This document shows, in pieces, positions 8,816 to 16,646 of a stretch of DNA of 38,254 nucleotides (position 1 is its first letter; every line of letters begins with the position of its first letter). Where the stretch lies: positions 1,025,789 through 1,064,042 of the forward strand of contig NZ_HE978511.1 in NCBI RefSeq assembly GCF_000311725.1, read 5' to 3'. Made by a program: the position numbers and the translations under genes. This DNA comes from Robertmurraya massiliosenegalensis JC6 (GTDB taxonomy: Bacteria > Bacillota > Bacilli > Bacillales > Cytobacillaceae). The notes under the pieces are model-generated. The model searched no databases and was not told the origin of the DNA. It saw only the letters and a list, made by a program, of their open reading frames with translations.

Positions 8816-8881
8816 TGGGTTAAACCAAGTAAAGGTAGCAAGTTCACTTGCTTGCTGGTGCAATTCCAGCTAACCCAACCA
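8816..8881 (+). ncRNA. tRNA-like cloverleaf in the SASP 5' UTR (no anticodon loop)
   Basis: TGGGTTA (8816-8822) pairs perfectly with TAACCCA (8871-8877), as a 7-bp acceptor stem. It is directly preceded on the 3' side by a T-arm-like hairpin: GCTGG/CCAGC, 5 bp, with the 7-nt loop TGCAATT (8859-8865). After the acceptor come A (8878) and CCA (8879-8881), as in a tRNA 3' end. The middle arm AGCAAG/CTTGCT (8837-8842, 8847-8852) is closed by the tetraloop TTCA, so there is no anticodon loop. ACC/GGT (8824-8826, 8834-8836) gives a 3-bp D-like arm. At 66 nt it is too short for a working tRNA. It may be a pseudo-tRNA or a leader structure of the SASP mRNA. Confidence 0.55.
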
Positions 8882-8914
8882 TTATTCAAAAATCATGAAG
8901 GAGAGTGTACATCA

Positions 8915-9115
8915 ATGGCTAACAACAATTCTTCAAATCAACTTTTAGTACCTGGGGTATCTCAAGCACTAGACCAAATGAAGTATGAAATCGCTAACGA
9001 ATTTGGTGTAAACTTAGGTGCTGACACTACATCTCGCGCTAACGGTTCTGTTGGTGGAGAAATTACAAAGCGCTTAGTTCAAATGGCTGAGCAACAATTA
9101 GGCGGCAGCTTCTAA
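8915..9115 (+). CDS. Small acid-soluble spore protein, alpha/beta type
   Basis: The 66-residue protein begins [20 protein letters not shown] and contains [20 protein letters not shown] and [15 protein letters not shown]. These are the two conserved SASP blocks, including the EIA/EF germination-protease site. Such proteins coat and protect DNA in the dormant forespore and are degraded at germination. AAGGAGAG lies 10 nt before the ATG at 8915. The position corresponds to sspB in B. subtilis. Transcription is expected from the sigma-G-type promoter at 8754. Confidence 0.95.
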   Translation: MANNNSSNQLLVPGVSQALDQMKYEIANEFGVNLGADTTSRANGSVGGEITKRLVQMAEQQLGGSF

Positions 9116-9160
9116 TAATTAGTATGTGAATAGATAGTACAATTTAATAAATATGGCTTT

Positions 9161-9185
9161 AGCCCCCTTCTTCATGAAGGGGGCT
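9161..9185 (+). terminator. Intrinsic terminator of the SASP gene
   Basis: AGCCCCCTTC (9161-9170) pairs with GAAGGGGGCT (9176-9185) around the loop TTCAT, followed by CCATTTTGTT. Confidence 0.85.
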
Positions 9186-9197
9186 CCATTTTGTTGG

Positions 9198-9287
9198 TTA
9201 TTTTTCTACGTTTGTCAGTGCGTTGCCGATAAAGTATACGAGGATCATCAAACTTGCAATGGCTAATGTAACACTTAATTCTTCCAT
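9198..9287 (-). CDS. 29-residue membrane micro-protein
   Basis: The ATG at 9287 is preceded by a strong RBS (AGGGGGAG, 5 nt upstream). The peptide starts MEELSVTLAIASLMILVYFI and ends GNALTNVEK, a single membrane segment with charged ends. It lies between the SASP gene and bmrD, where B. subtilis carries the small gene yheF, but sequence identity with YheF cannot be judged here. It is too short for usual gene finders. Confidence 0.55.
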   Translation of the reverse strand: MEELSVTLAIASLMILVYFIGNALTNVEK

Positions 9288-9428
9288 CTTTTCTCCCCCT
9301 TTTTGCTATGTACTTATTCATTTTTAAAGTACCACAGCAAAAGGGAGAGGCTCCGTAACATTTCGCACTATTTTGTGTCAATAATTTGTATTTTTGTTGA
9401 ACATTTTTCAAACGACCTGTGATTTACA

Positions 9429-11447
9429 TTACCCCGCTTTTGTCGACTGCCCTTTTTGTAATTGATACATTTGGTAATACTTTCCTGCCAATTCCATTAG
9501 CTCATCATGGGTTCCACGTTCTACGATTTCCCCTCTATCTAACACGATAATTTGGTCAGCATTACGAATCGTCGATAATCTGTGAGCAATGACAAAAGTC
9601 GTCCTTCCCTTCTTCAAAACATCCATTGCCTCTTGAATGATGACCTCTGTTTCTGTATCAATACTTGAAGTCGCTTCATCCAATATTAAAATAGCTGGAT
9701 CAAAGGCAAGGGCTCGGGCGAATGAAATGAGTTGTCTCTGTCCACTAGAAAAAGTACTCCCTTTTTCTAGAACAGGTTCATCAAACCCTTGTTCTAAATT
9801 CCGAAATACTTTATCTGCACCAACATCCTTCAACGCCTTTTCAACTTTTTCCCTTGAAATCGAAGGGTCATCAAGGCTGACGTTTGAAGCAATTGTTCCG
9901 GTAAATAAATAAGGATCTTGAAGAACAATGCCCATATGTTTACGTAACGTTTGATGAGGAATATCTTGAATATTAATTCCATCTATAGAAATTGAACCTT
10001 TTTGACAATCATAAAAACGAAATAGCAAGTTGATGATTGAACTTTTTCCTGAACCAGTATGACCGACAAGAGCGACAGTTTCTCCCTGTTTCGTCTCAAA
10101 ATCGATATCCTTTAGCACATATTCATCTTCCTTATAACCGAAATAAACGTTTTGAAAAGAAACATTTCCTTTGTATCTTGGAATCATTTGATCAACCACG
10201 TCAATTCCCTCTTCATCTAAAAGCTTGAAGACTCGTTCACCTGCCACTAATGCTTGTTCTAAATTAGCAAGCTGATTAACAATCCCTTGCACCGGTTGGA
10301 AAAGACGAGTGATATAATCGACAAACGCATAAAGCATCCCCAGCGAAATAACAGAGCTCGCACTTAAGGCTTCTCCTCCAAAATACCAAATAAAAGCAAC
10401 AAACACGATATTACGTAACACACCCGCTAAATTATGGGAAGTTAACGAGTTTAAATTAAGAAGTTTATTTTGGAATGTAAAATGTTCATGATTTAACTTT
10501 TCAAAATCAGCCTTAATCTCTTTTTGACGATTAAAAGCTTGAATCACGTTCATCCCTTGAATCGATTCATTAACCATCCCATTAATATCACTGTTTCGAG
10601 CACGAATGACGCGATTATACTTGGAAGCAAACTTGCGATAAAGAATAATCCAAGCATACAATATCGGCATCAGCAGTATACAAATAAGAGCTAATTTCAC
10701 ATTTAAAATAAACAGGGCAACATAAATACCTGTAATGTAAATGATGCTTGTAAAGAAAGTCGAAAGTACAGTTACATATAGTTCTCGAATCGCTTCCGTA
10801 TCATTCGTAATTCGGGCGACGACTTTTCCTGCTGGAAGATTATCAAAATACTGGATTCTCAACCTTTGAATTTGAGCAAAAACGTCTTCACGCATTTTCT
10901 GAATGATTCGATTGGCGGTTTTCTGCAACACATATCGTTGACCATATTGGAAGAAGGCCGCAATAATGAGTAATCCAAAAAATAAACCTAATAATTTCAA
11001 CATTTTCGGCACTTCTGGCAAGTAGAATTGCAACAGTTCAGCACCACTAATCGCCGTTGCCTCATAGGTTACACTTTGTGAGCCATTTGCTATCGTAAGT
11101 AACCCCTTCTCAAAGGTACGTCCCCCGTCGAATTCAATAGTTCCCTCCACGAAAACAAAGCTCCTATTTACCTGGAGAATCCGTGCACTCCCCAACCTAA
11201 CATCGTTCACATCAAGATAGTCTTCTCTTTTATAAAAATGTCCATTGTACTCAACCGTATCTTTTCCACTTTCTGTTTGAACCCAATTCGATTCAATTCC
11301 AAGCACATGATTATCGATTAAATGTTTGGCAATGAAGGGACCAGACAAATCAGTCGCAACAGATACAGTGAGCATCAATAAAGCGGCAATGATCATCTTC
11401 TTATAAAGAAGGGCATAATCCACTAAGCGTCTTCCCGTTGTTTTCAT
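9429..11447 (-). CDS. bmrD: ABC multidrug exporter subunit BmrD (YheH)
   Basis: The 672-residue half-transporter has an exporter membrane domain (about 1-370) and a nucleotide-binding domain (about 430-660). A large extracellular insert between TM1 and TM2 (about 50-145), as in YheH/BmrD, accounts for the length. The NBD has Walker A ALVGHTGSGKSS, Walker B ILILDEATSSID with the catalytic Glu, and switch His in VIAHRLSTI. The signature is FSSGQRQL instead of LSGGQ, so the ATP site it completes with BmrC should be the degenerate one. Its ATG overlaps the bmrC stop by 4 nt. Together they should form a drug-exporting heterodimer in the membrane. Confidence 0.9.
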   Translation of the reverse strand: MKTTGRRLVDYALLYKKMIIAALLMLTVSVATDLSGPFIAKHLIDNHVLGIESNWVQTESGKDTVEYNGHFYKREDYLDVNDVRLGSARILQVNRSFVFVEGTIEFDGGRTFEKGLLTIANGSQSVTYEATAISGAELLQFYLPEVPKMLKLLGLFFGLLIIAAFFQYGQRYVLQKTANRIIQKMREDVFAQIQRLRIQYFDNLPAGKVVARITNDTEAIRELYVTVLSTFFTSIIYITGIYVALFILNVKLALICILLMPILYAWIILYRKFASKYNRVIRARNSDINGMVNESIQGMNVIQAFNRQKEIKADFEKLNHEHFTFQNKLLNLNSLTSHNLAGVLRNIVFVAFIWYFGGEALSASSVISLGMLYAFVDYITRLFQPVQGIVNQLANLEQALVAGERVFKLLDEEGIDVVDQMIPRYKGNVSFQNVYFGYKEDEYVLKDIDFETKQGETVALVGHTGSGKSSIINLLFRFYDCQKGSISIDGINIQDIPHQTLRKHMGIVLQDPYLFTGTIASNVSLDDPSISREKVEKALKDVGADKVFRNLEQGFDEPVLEKGSTFSSGQRQLISFARALAFDPAILILDEATSSIDTETEVIIQEAMDVLKKGRTTFVIAHRLSTIRNADQIIVLDRGEIVERGTHDELMELAGKYYQMYQLQKGQSTKAG

Positions 11448-13204
11448 GATGATACTACCTCCCCTTCAATTGCTGATTGCACCAGCTGTCTATCGTGTTG
11501 CTCCTTATACCAACCATTATGCGCAAGCAATTGCTCATGAGTCCCTTCTTCAATGACTTTTCCATCATCGAAAACAAGAATTCGATCTGCATGCTGAACA
11601 GCAGACATTCGATGCGTACTAATAATCGTCGTTTTTCCAGAACGCTCTTGACGGATATTTTCAATGATTTTTTGCTCCGTTTTGGCATCAACAGCAGACA
11701 AGGAGTCATCGAGAATTAAAATTTCTGGGTTCTTAATAAGAGCTCGGGCAATTGAGATTCTTTGCTTTTGTCCTCCTGATAAGGCAACCCCTTTTTCTCC
11801 AACCAGTGTTTCTAATCCTTCTGGCAACATTTCTAAATCCTTTTTAAAATCAGCCAACTCAATCGCTTTATTTAGTTCCTCTTCAGTTGCTCCTATTTTT
11901 CCAAAAAGGATATTTTCTTTTACAGACTTCGAGAATAGAAAATGATCTTGAGGAACATATCCAATCCATTTCCTTGTATCCTCTAATCTTTGTTCATCCA
12001 GTGAAACTCCTGCTACTGTAAGCTCTCCTGAACCACTTGGATATTCTCGTAAAAGCTGCTTAATAAACGTCGTTTTTCCACTTCCTGTCTTTCCAACAAC
12101 ACCTAGCGTCTCTCCCCGATTCAAGTTCACTTGAACATGCGCTAAATTTTCAACCTTTGATGAAGGATATTGAAATGTCACATCCTTAAAATCAATTGAT
12201 CGTGGTTCTTCTACATTTGTTGGATTTTGCGGATTCTTCACATCCTGCTGATACGCCAATGTTTCCTCCACTCGATCTAGAGACGCATTTCCTCTTTGCA
12301 TGACGTTAATTAGTTCACCAAATGCAAACATGGGCCAAATGAGCATCCCTAAATACACATTAAAAGAAACAAGCTCTCCTAAAGTAATCGTTTGATGAAA
12401 AACGAGATAGGAGCCATAACCAAGTCCAATAATATAACTTAATCCCACTAAAATATGAATCGTCGGATCAATAAGGGAGTCAATTTTAGCAACCTTTATA
12501 TTTTTCCGATACACATCTTCTGTCATCGTATGGAATCGATTCTCATCTGCCCGCTCCTGCACATATGCACGAATCACGCGCACACCTGCGACAGACTCTA
12601 ACACTCGATCATTTAGTTCTCCAAATGCATCTTGTGCCTCAGTAAATCTTTTATGAATCCTATCACCATACACCTTCATTAACCAAGCCATTATCGGCAA
12701 TGGAAGAATCGCTGCCAGTGTCAGCTTCCAACTCACCAAGATGGCCATTGTACAAAGAATCGTTAACATAAACACACTGGAATCAATGAGGGTCAAAATG
12801 CCAAACCCAGCGGTAATGGATATTGCCTTTAAATCATTGGTTGCTCTCGCCATTAAATCACCCGTCCGATTTTTCTCAAAAAAGGTCGGTGTCATTTTTA
12901 ATAAATGATTCATAAATCTAGAGCGAAGCTTCCTTTCAACGAGGTAGGCACCACCAAATAGCTGGTACATCCAAATATAAGTGACCCCGTAGGAGACAAC
13001 GGTGATTACAACAAAGATTCCCATATATTGAAAAATCTTTTCACTTGTCATACTTCCAACATGCATATCGTCAATTGCCATCCCCACTAGTCTTGGTGGC
13101 ATCACATCTAAAATTCCTACAAAAATGAGTAAAGTGATCGCAACTGTGTATCTTTTCCAATTTTCTTTAAAAAACCAGCTTAACTTCTTAAGTATTGAGA
13201 ACAA
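11444..13204 (-). CDS. bmrC: ABC multidrug exporter subunit BmrC (YheI)
   Basis: The 586-residue protein has a six-helix exporter domain (about 1-310) and an NBD with Walker A GVVGKTGSGKTT, signature LSGGQKQR, Walker B ILILDDSLSAVD and STHRMSAV. Asp replaces the catalytic Glu of Walker B, the expected partner defect to the altered signature in BmrD. The start codon is TTG at 13204, preceded by AAAGGAG, giving MFSILKKLSWFFKENW as in YheI. The 5' leader with a small peptide and terminator resembles the ribosome-mediated attenuation known for B. subtilis bmrBCD. Confidence 0.9.
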   Translation of the reverse strand: MFSILKKLSWFFKENWKRYTVAITLLIFVGILDVMPPRLVGMAIDDMHVGSMTSEKIFQYMGIFVVITVVSYGVTYIWMYQLFGGAYLVERKLRSRFMNHLLKMTPTFFEKNRTGDLMARATNDLKAISITAGFGILTLIDSSVFMLTILCTMAILVSWKLTLAAILPLPIMAWLMKVYGDRIHKRFTEAQDAFGELNDRVLESVAGVRVIRAYVQERADENRFHTMTEDVYRKNIKVAKIDSLIDPTIHILVGLSYIIGLGYGSYLVFHQTITLGELVSFNVYLGMLIWPMFAFGELINVMQRGNASLDRVEETLAYQQDVKNPQNPTNVEEPRSIDFKDVTFQYPSSKVENLAHVQVNLNRGETLGVVGKTGSGKTTFIKQLLREYPSGSGELTVAGVSLDEQRLEDTRKWIGYVPQDHFLFSKSVKENILFGKIGATEEELNKAIELADFKKDLEMLPEGLETLVGEKGVALSGGQKQRISIARALIKNPEILILDDSLSAVDAKTEQKIIENIRQERSGKTTIISTHRMSAVQHADRILVFDDGKVIEEGTHEQLLAHNGWYKEQHDRQLVQSAIEGEVVSS

Positions 13205-13238
13205 AAAAACACGCTCCTTTCATCTGTCAAAAACTTCA

Positions 13239-13289
13239 CTAACCACCTTCAAGCTCCACCGTTGATACGATTCGGACAATTTGCAACAT
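13239..13289 (-). CDS. 16-codon mini-ORF before bmrC
   Basis: The ATG at 13289 follows AAGGAGGA with 6 nt spacing and encodes MLQIVRIVSTVELEGG. It ends 34 nt before the bmrC start codon. The RBS is stronger than that of bmrC, so it may be a second leader peptide or couple translation to bmrC. No homologue is recognised. Confidence 0.45.
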   Translation of the reverse strand: MLQIVRIVSTVELEGG

Positions 13290-13320
13290 ATTCATTCCTC
13301 CTTATCATTTTAAAAAACTA

Positions 13321-13385
13321 TAGTAAACGAGTTACCTCGTTTGCTAAAACAACTATTAGTAAACGAGTTACCTCGTTTGCTAAAA
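13321..13385. repeat. Two identical 29-bp dyad repeats in the bmr leader
   Basis: The same 29-bp sequence occurs at 13321-13349 and 13357-13385. Each copy contains AAACGAG-TTAC-CTCGTTT inside a longer imperfect dyad (TAGTAAACGAG / CTCGTTTGCTA). They lie between the leader terminator and the mini-ORF. As DNA they look like tandem operators for a TetR-type dimer; as RNA they would form two successive hairpins. Confidence 0.75.
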
Positions 13386-13393
13386 ATGGGATC

Positions 13394-13426
13394 AAAAAAA
13401 GGCATATCGAACTCATGCGACATGCC
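13394..13426 (-). terminator. Attenuator terminator in the bmr leader
   Basis: Read on the minus strand, GGCATGTCG pairs with CGATATGCC (9 bp, one G-T) over an 8-nt loop, followed by seven T (13394-13400). It lies 74 nt past the leader-peptide stop and about 190 nt before bmrC, so transcription of bmrC must pass it. Confidence 0.8.
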
Positions 13427-13499
13427 TTTTCTCATATAAGTGCACACGCTACAGGAAATCGTAGACCAGTGCCTTTAATTAAAGATCAATAATATTAGA

Positions 13500-13568
13500 T
13501 CAAATACTAGGTATGGTTACGTTTTGGTTGTATTTAGTTTGAGCTTGAAGTTGAATTCTTACAATCAT
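13500..13568 (-). CDS. 22-codon leader peptide of bmrCD (BmrB-like by position)
   Basis: GTAGGAGG is followed 8 nt later by the ATG at 13568, encoding MIVRIQLQAQTKYNQNVTIP plus SI. It lies directly downstream of a good sigma-A promoter and upstream of the intrinsic terminator. In B. subtilis the leader peptide BmrB controls bmrCD by ribosome-mediated attenuation in response to translation inhibitors. The peptide here is shorter and not obviously similar, so the role is inferred from layout. Confidence 0.6.
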   Translation of the reverse strand: MIVRIQLQAQTKYNQNVTIPSI

Positions 13569-13609
13569 GTTCGTAACCTCCTACCTTTTCATATTTTTTC
13601 CACTTTGTT

Positions 13610-13638
13610 AGCTTATCACTGTAAATATTAAAAGTCAA
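13610..13638 (-). promoter_or_regulatory. Sigma-A promoter of the bmr leader
   Basis: On the minus strand, TTGACT (13633-13638), a 17-bp spacer and TAAGCT (13610-13615), with TG one base before the -10 (extended -10). The leader peptide RBS follows about 25 bp downstream. Confidence 0.65.
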
Positions 13639-13664
13639 TTCCCATTTTTCTAAAAAGTCACAAC

Positions 13665-13979
13665 CTATTCGACGTAAACAGCTGTTCCATATGCAATAAT
13701 TTCTGAAGCATTTTGCATAACAGTTGAGCTTTCCAGCCGAGTAGCAATAATCGCATTCGCACCCTTTGCCCTTGCATCTTCCACCATACGGCCAATTGCT
13801 TTTTGACGAGCTTCATCCATCATTTCGGTGTATTCGCTAATCTCTCCACCGACAATTGTTTTCAATCCTGCTAAAATATCTTTCCCTATATGCTTCGATT
13901 GGATCGTATTCCCTCTTACAAATCCTTTAAGTTCCTTCACTTCTTTTCCTGGTACAAAATCAGTAGTTACGATAATCAT
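13665..13979 (-). CDS. YbjQ/UPF0145 family protein
   Basis: About 104 residues. The motifs IIVTTDFVPGKEVKELKGFV, VGGEISEYTEMMDEAR, KGANAIIATRLESS and IIAYGTAVYVE are those of the YbjQ_1 family, which forms pentamers and is sometimes annotated as heavy-metal binding; no metal-binding Cys is present here. GAGGAGG lies 9 nt before the ATG at 13979; the ATG at 13988 is flush against the RBS and was rejected. It overlaps the end of the small membrane protein gene by about 20 nt, so they are co-transcribed. Confidence 0.85.
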   Translation of the reverse strand: MIIVTTDFVPGKEVKELKGFVRGNTIQSKHIGKDILAGLKTIVGGEISEYTEMMDEARQKAIGRMVEDARAKGANAIIATRLESSTVMQNASEIIAYGTAVYVE

Positions 13980-14163
13980 TTTCATCATCCTCCTCTTTCT
14001 CTTTTATTCTTTCTACAATTAAGACAATAAAGATCGCAAGCATCGCTAAGCCCGACAAAATAAATATTAAGATTCCGGCAGTAATGTTGAAAAAAAGGAT
14101 GCCGAAACCAAGTAGTTGCCCAAGAACGCTTAAACTTAATAATAATTGCTTTAGTTTCCCCAT
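13960..14163 (-). CDS. Small two-helix membrane protein
   Basis: A 67-residue protein: a basic N-terminus (MGKLKQLLLSLS), two hydrophobic segments (GQLLGFGILFFNITAGI and ILIFILSGLAMLAIFIVLIV) and a charged tail (ERIKEKEEDDENDYRNY). The family is not recognised. Of several in-frame starts, the ATG at 14163 has AAGGA 9 nt upstream. It overlaps the following YbjQ gene and probably shares its promoter. Confidence 0.6.
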   Translation of the reverse strand: MGKLKQLLLSLSVLGQLLGFGILFFNITAGILIFILSGLAMLAIFIVLIVERIKEKEEDDENDYRNY

Positions 14164-14458
14164 TTTCATCAGTCCTTCGATTTCCTTCACCTAATAGGTA
14201 GTTCTTATTTAGTCTCCACTTTTACATACGATCCTAGTTGGAGAATAGGTTCAAATTTTATAAAAAAAAAGACTGGGACATAACCAGCTTCACCTTTCTC
14301 TATTTTTGTATATGTTAATTTTGCCTTAGCGCAAGACTTTCGATTTTCCTCGTACAAAAAAATCGAGGGAAACTCAAATTCGCCTTCAAGAATCCAATCG
14401 ATTTCCACTTTGTCAAAATTTCAACTATAAGACCCTGTTTTGCTCCAACCATCACTCA

Positions 14459-14566
14459 CCCTTAAGCGGAATTTTTCCTGTTATCTTTTCATACCGCTCC
14501 GCCAACTGCGGCGGAATTTATACACTCCAAACTAGAATCAAAAAGTTGTTACCACCGACTTTTTGA
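14459..14566. repeat. Dispersed intergenic repeat, copy A
   Basis: CCCTTAAGCGGAATTTTTCC followed by TGTTAT (14459-14484) recurs at 22342-22367, and 14538-14566 forms a hairpin (TCAAAAAGT/ACTTTTTGA) like that at 22630-22658, each followed by CCCAGC. Both copies lie downstream of a minus-strand gene. The gap 14164-14585 otherwise holds no gene I can support; a 67-codon GTG frame at 14205-14408 has no RBS. Confidence 0.6.
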
Positions 14567-14585
14567 CCCAGCCTCTCAAATAAAA

Positions 14586-15863
14586 TTAAGCTTTACTTTC
14601 TTTAACCTCTGCTAACATAATTTCATTTTCTCTTGTGTATTTTGGAAGGGTGAATAAATAAAATACGCCAACTAAAATGATACAGACTCCAACTAGCCAA
14701 TAAAGAGCGTCGATTGATAAAAATGTTGGAAAACTAATGGTGACAAATCCTAATGTTATTGATTGGGAAAGCATCATAAGTGGAGTGATCATCCCTTGTA
14801 CCCTTCCCATCATCTTTGGATCGACGATGCTTGGCATCCAACCGCCAATTCCAATATTAACGAGCGGAAGTGCTAAAGCAGAGACAAAAATGACGGCCAT
14901 AAATAGGATAATATGATTCGGTATGGATGATGCGATGACAAACACTCCTGTAATAAAGAGGCCAATAATAATTAAATGATACAATTTTATTTTCTGACTT
15001 AAAAGGGAGGCAATGAGACTTCCAATTAACACACCAGCTCCAAATACAATGCCAATGATAATTGAGAATTGTTCATACGTATCAGGTGCAAGCTTAAATT
15101 TAAGCATAAAAATCGGCATGACAGAAAAACCGCCATTTACAATACCAAGGACAAAGAAGCCAATTAATAAAGTTCTTAACAGCTTATTTTTCATAATATA
15201 CGAAAAACCAGATTTAAAGTCTCCGATCATCATTTTACTAGTTAAATCTTTGATGCGATGTTTTCCATTAGGCATTCGAACGAGATCACTGATTTTGCAT
15301 GCTCGAATTAATAGCGCGCTGATCACAAATGATAAAAAATCCACTACTAATGCTCCATATACTCCCACCGTCCAGTATGCAAAAACACCCAGACCATTCC
15401 CAAATAACATAAACAAACTCATAACGAGTTGATTTAACCCTGCAGCTGTCGTGTAATCATCCTTCTCGAGTATTCCTTGTACCATTCCATGTTCGGCAGG
15501 AAAAAAGAATTTTTGCACAGCACTTCGAAGAAAGAGGACGGCAAAAATGAGAGGCATCCAACCAACATAAATCGTAATGATTAAGGATAACGATAAAAGG
15601 GCACTAATCCAATCACAGTAATAAGCTATTTTCTGTCGGTCCATTCGGTCAGCTAATACTCCCACCATAAAAAAGACGGCCAATGTTGGCAAAGAGTACA
15701 TCAGTTCCGTAATCGAAGCATATGCAGGTTGATCAGTAAACCGATCCAATAAATAAAACATAAACGCTGTTAATCCAATTGTGCTTCCTAACTGTGAAGT
15801 GAAATTCGCCAAAAACAAACGCATGTAATTACGGTTTTGAAAGATTTCTTTAAATTTCTTCAT
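14586..15863 (-). CDS. MFS transporter (drug efflux type)
   Basis: The 425-residue protein has about 12 hydrophobic segments and the MFS loop GVLADRMDRQK between TM2 and TM3. The N-terminus NYMRLFLANFTSQLGSTI and the stretch KFFFPAEHGMVQGILEKDD are typical of MFS_3/MefA-like exporters. The substrate cannot be told. GGGAGAAACGAG precedes the ATG. It lies 112 bp downstream of an XRE regulator on the same strand, which may control it. Confidence 0.85.
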   Translation of the reverse strand: MKKFKEIFQNRNYMRLFLANFTSQLGSTIGLTAFMFYLLDRFTDQPAYASITELMYSLPTLAVFFMVGVLADRMDRQKIAYYCDWISALLSLSLIITIYVGWMPLIFAVLFLRSAVQKFFFPAEHGMVQGILEKDDYTTAAGLNQLVMSLFMLFGNGLGVFAYWTVGVYGALVVDFLSFVISALLIRACKISDLVRMPNGKHRIKDLTSKMMIGDFKSGFSYIMKNKLLRTLLIGFFVLGIVNGGFSVMPIFMLKFKLAPDTYEQFSIIIGIVFGAGVLIGSLIASLLSQKIKLYHLIIIGLFITGVFVIASSIPNHIILFMAVIFVSALALPLVNIGIGGWMPSIVDPKMMGRVQGMITPLMMLSQSITLGFVTISFPTFLSIDALYWLVGVCIILVGVFYLFTLPKYTRENEIMLAEVKESKA

Positions 15864-15944
15864 CTCGTTTCTCCCATCAGCTTTTTATATCTCTATGTTA
15901 AGGGAGAATTTTTCTGCTATTAAGAGACCGATGATGGTTTCTAC

Positions 15945-15962
15945 TTCCGTCTCCAGACGGAA
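15945..15962. other. Perfect hairpin between the XRE and MFS genes
   Basis: TTCCGTC (15945-15951) pairs with GACGGAA (15956-15962) around TCCA. There is no T run on either strand, so it may be an RNA processing or stability element rather than a terminator. Confidence 0.4.
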
Positions 15963-15975
15963 AAGAGGTGGTTCG

Positions 15976-16428
15976 CTAATCCTTTGCTAATTCGTGAAAT
16001 CTTTCTAATGAGGCTTTCTCATCCGTGCTACTGAAGATTCGAAAATACTCTTCATCAAGTATTCGAAAATGTTGGCTAAGAATATTTTGCTGGAGAATGA
16101 AGCCATTTTTCTTCGCAATTTCTCTCCACCAAATCTTTCCACCTAAAGTTTTTTCTTTGCGATAATCAATTCCGTCCCGCGCTACTGTCTCAAGTACTTC
16201 AAGTGGTTCATTTCCAAAAAGATACTGAACCGTTTCCGTTTCACGAAAAAGGGCTGAAATCGTCACAACTGTTGGCCAGTTGGCATACATTCGCCCTTTT
16301 TCAATTTGGACTAACGTCTTTTTCGATACACCGATAATTTCTGCCATTTTATCCTGTGTATAGCCTGCTTCTGTCCGAATAAGTCTTAATTTTTCAGATA
16401 CCTTCAAAATAATCTCTTCTCTTGTCAC
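15976..16428 (-). CDS. XRE-family helix-turn-helix regulator
   Basis: The 150-residue protein has an N-terminal HTH (about 12-65): LRLIRTEAGYTQDKMAEIIG followed by VSKKTLVQIEKGRMYANWPT. The C-terminal half (WWREIAKKNGFILQQNILSQ) is of unknown type and may sense a ligand. The start is GTG at 16428, with AAGGA 12 nt upstream. An ATG at 16432 has better spacing but is out of frame and gives a 12-codon peptide. A perfect dyad about 50 bp upstream (16475-16498) could be its own operator, and the downstream MFS gene a target. Confidence 0.8.
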   Translation of the reverse strand: MTREEIILKVSEKLRLIRTEAGYTQDKMAEIIGVSKKTLVQIEKGRMYANWPTVVTISALFRETETVQYLFGNEPLEVLETVARDGIDYRKEKTLGGKIWWREIAKKNGFILQQNILSQHFRILDEEYFRIFSSTDEKASLERFHELAKD

Positions 16429-16474
16429 CCATCGTCATTCCTTTACGCAGATTTCTCTAAATTTGTTGTTTTCA

Positions 16475-16498
16475 TAAATGTCCAAAGGTCGACATTTA
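16475..16498. promoter_or_regulatory. Perfect 8-bp dyad upstream of the XRE gene
   Basis: TAAATGTC (16475-16482) and GACATTTA (16491-16498) are exact inverted copies 8 bp apart, 47 bp upstream of the XRE start codon. A candidate autoregulatory operator. Confidence 0.4.
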
Positions 16499-16646
16499 CA
16501 CCCCACACTTAGTTCAGAGGACAAATTTTTCTTGCGCAGCACTTTTCTTCGTTACAATGAAGTAAATTATGAATAAGACCATTCTTAGCAATGAGATACT
16601 GATTATAACCAAGTAATAGAAAGTGCCTTCCTTATGTATAATTTGG

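Noticed and set aside
8816-8881. Cloverleaf considered as a functional tRNA gene
   Set aside because: The middle arm has a tetraloop and no anticodon, and only 31 nt lie between acceptor and T-arm.
9172-9411. 79-codon minus-strand ORF
   Set aside because: Different frame from the 29-codon ORF, crosses the SASP terminator and has no RBS.
13262-13492. 76-codon plus-strand ORF with KRVTSFAK repeated
   Set aside because: The repeat is just the translation of the two DNA dyads, and the frame is antisense to the bmr leader.
14205-14408. 67-codon minus-strand ORF
   Set aside because: GTG start, no RBS, and it lies in a repeat-like intergenic region; kept only as a remark.
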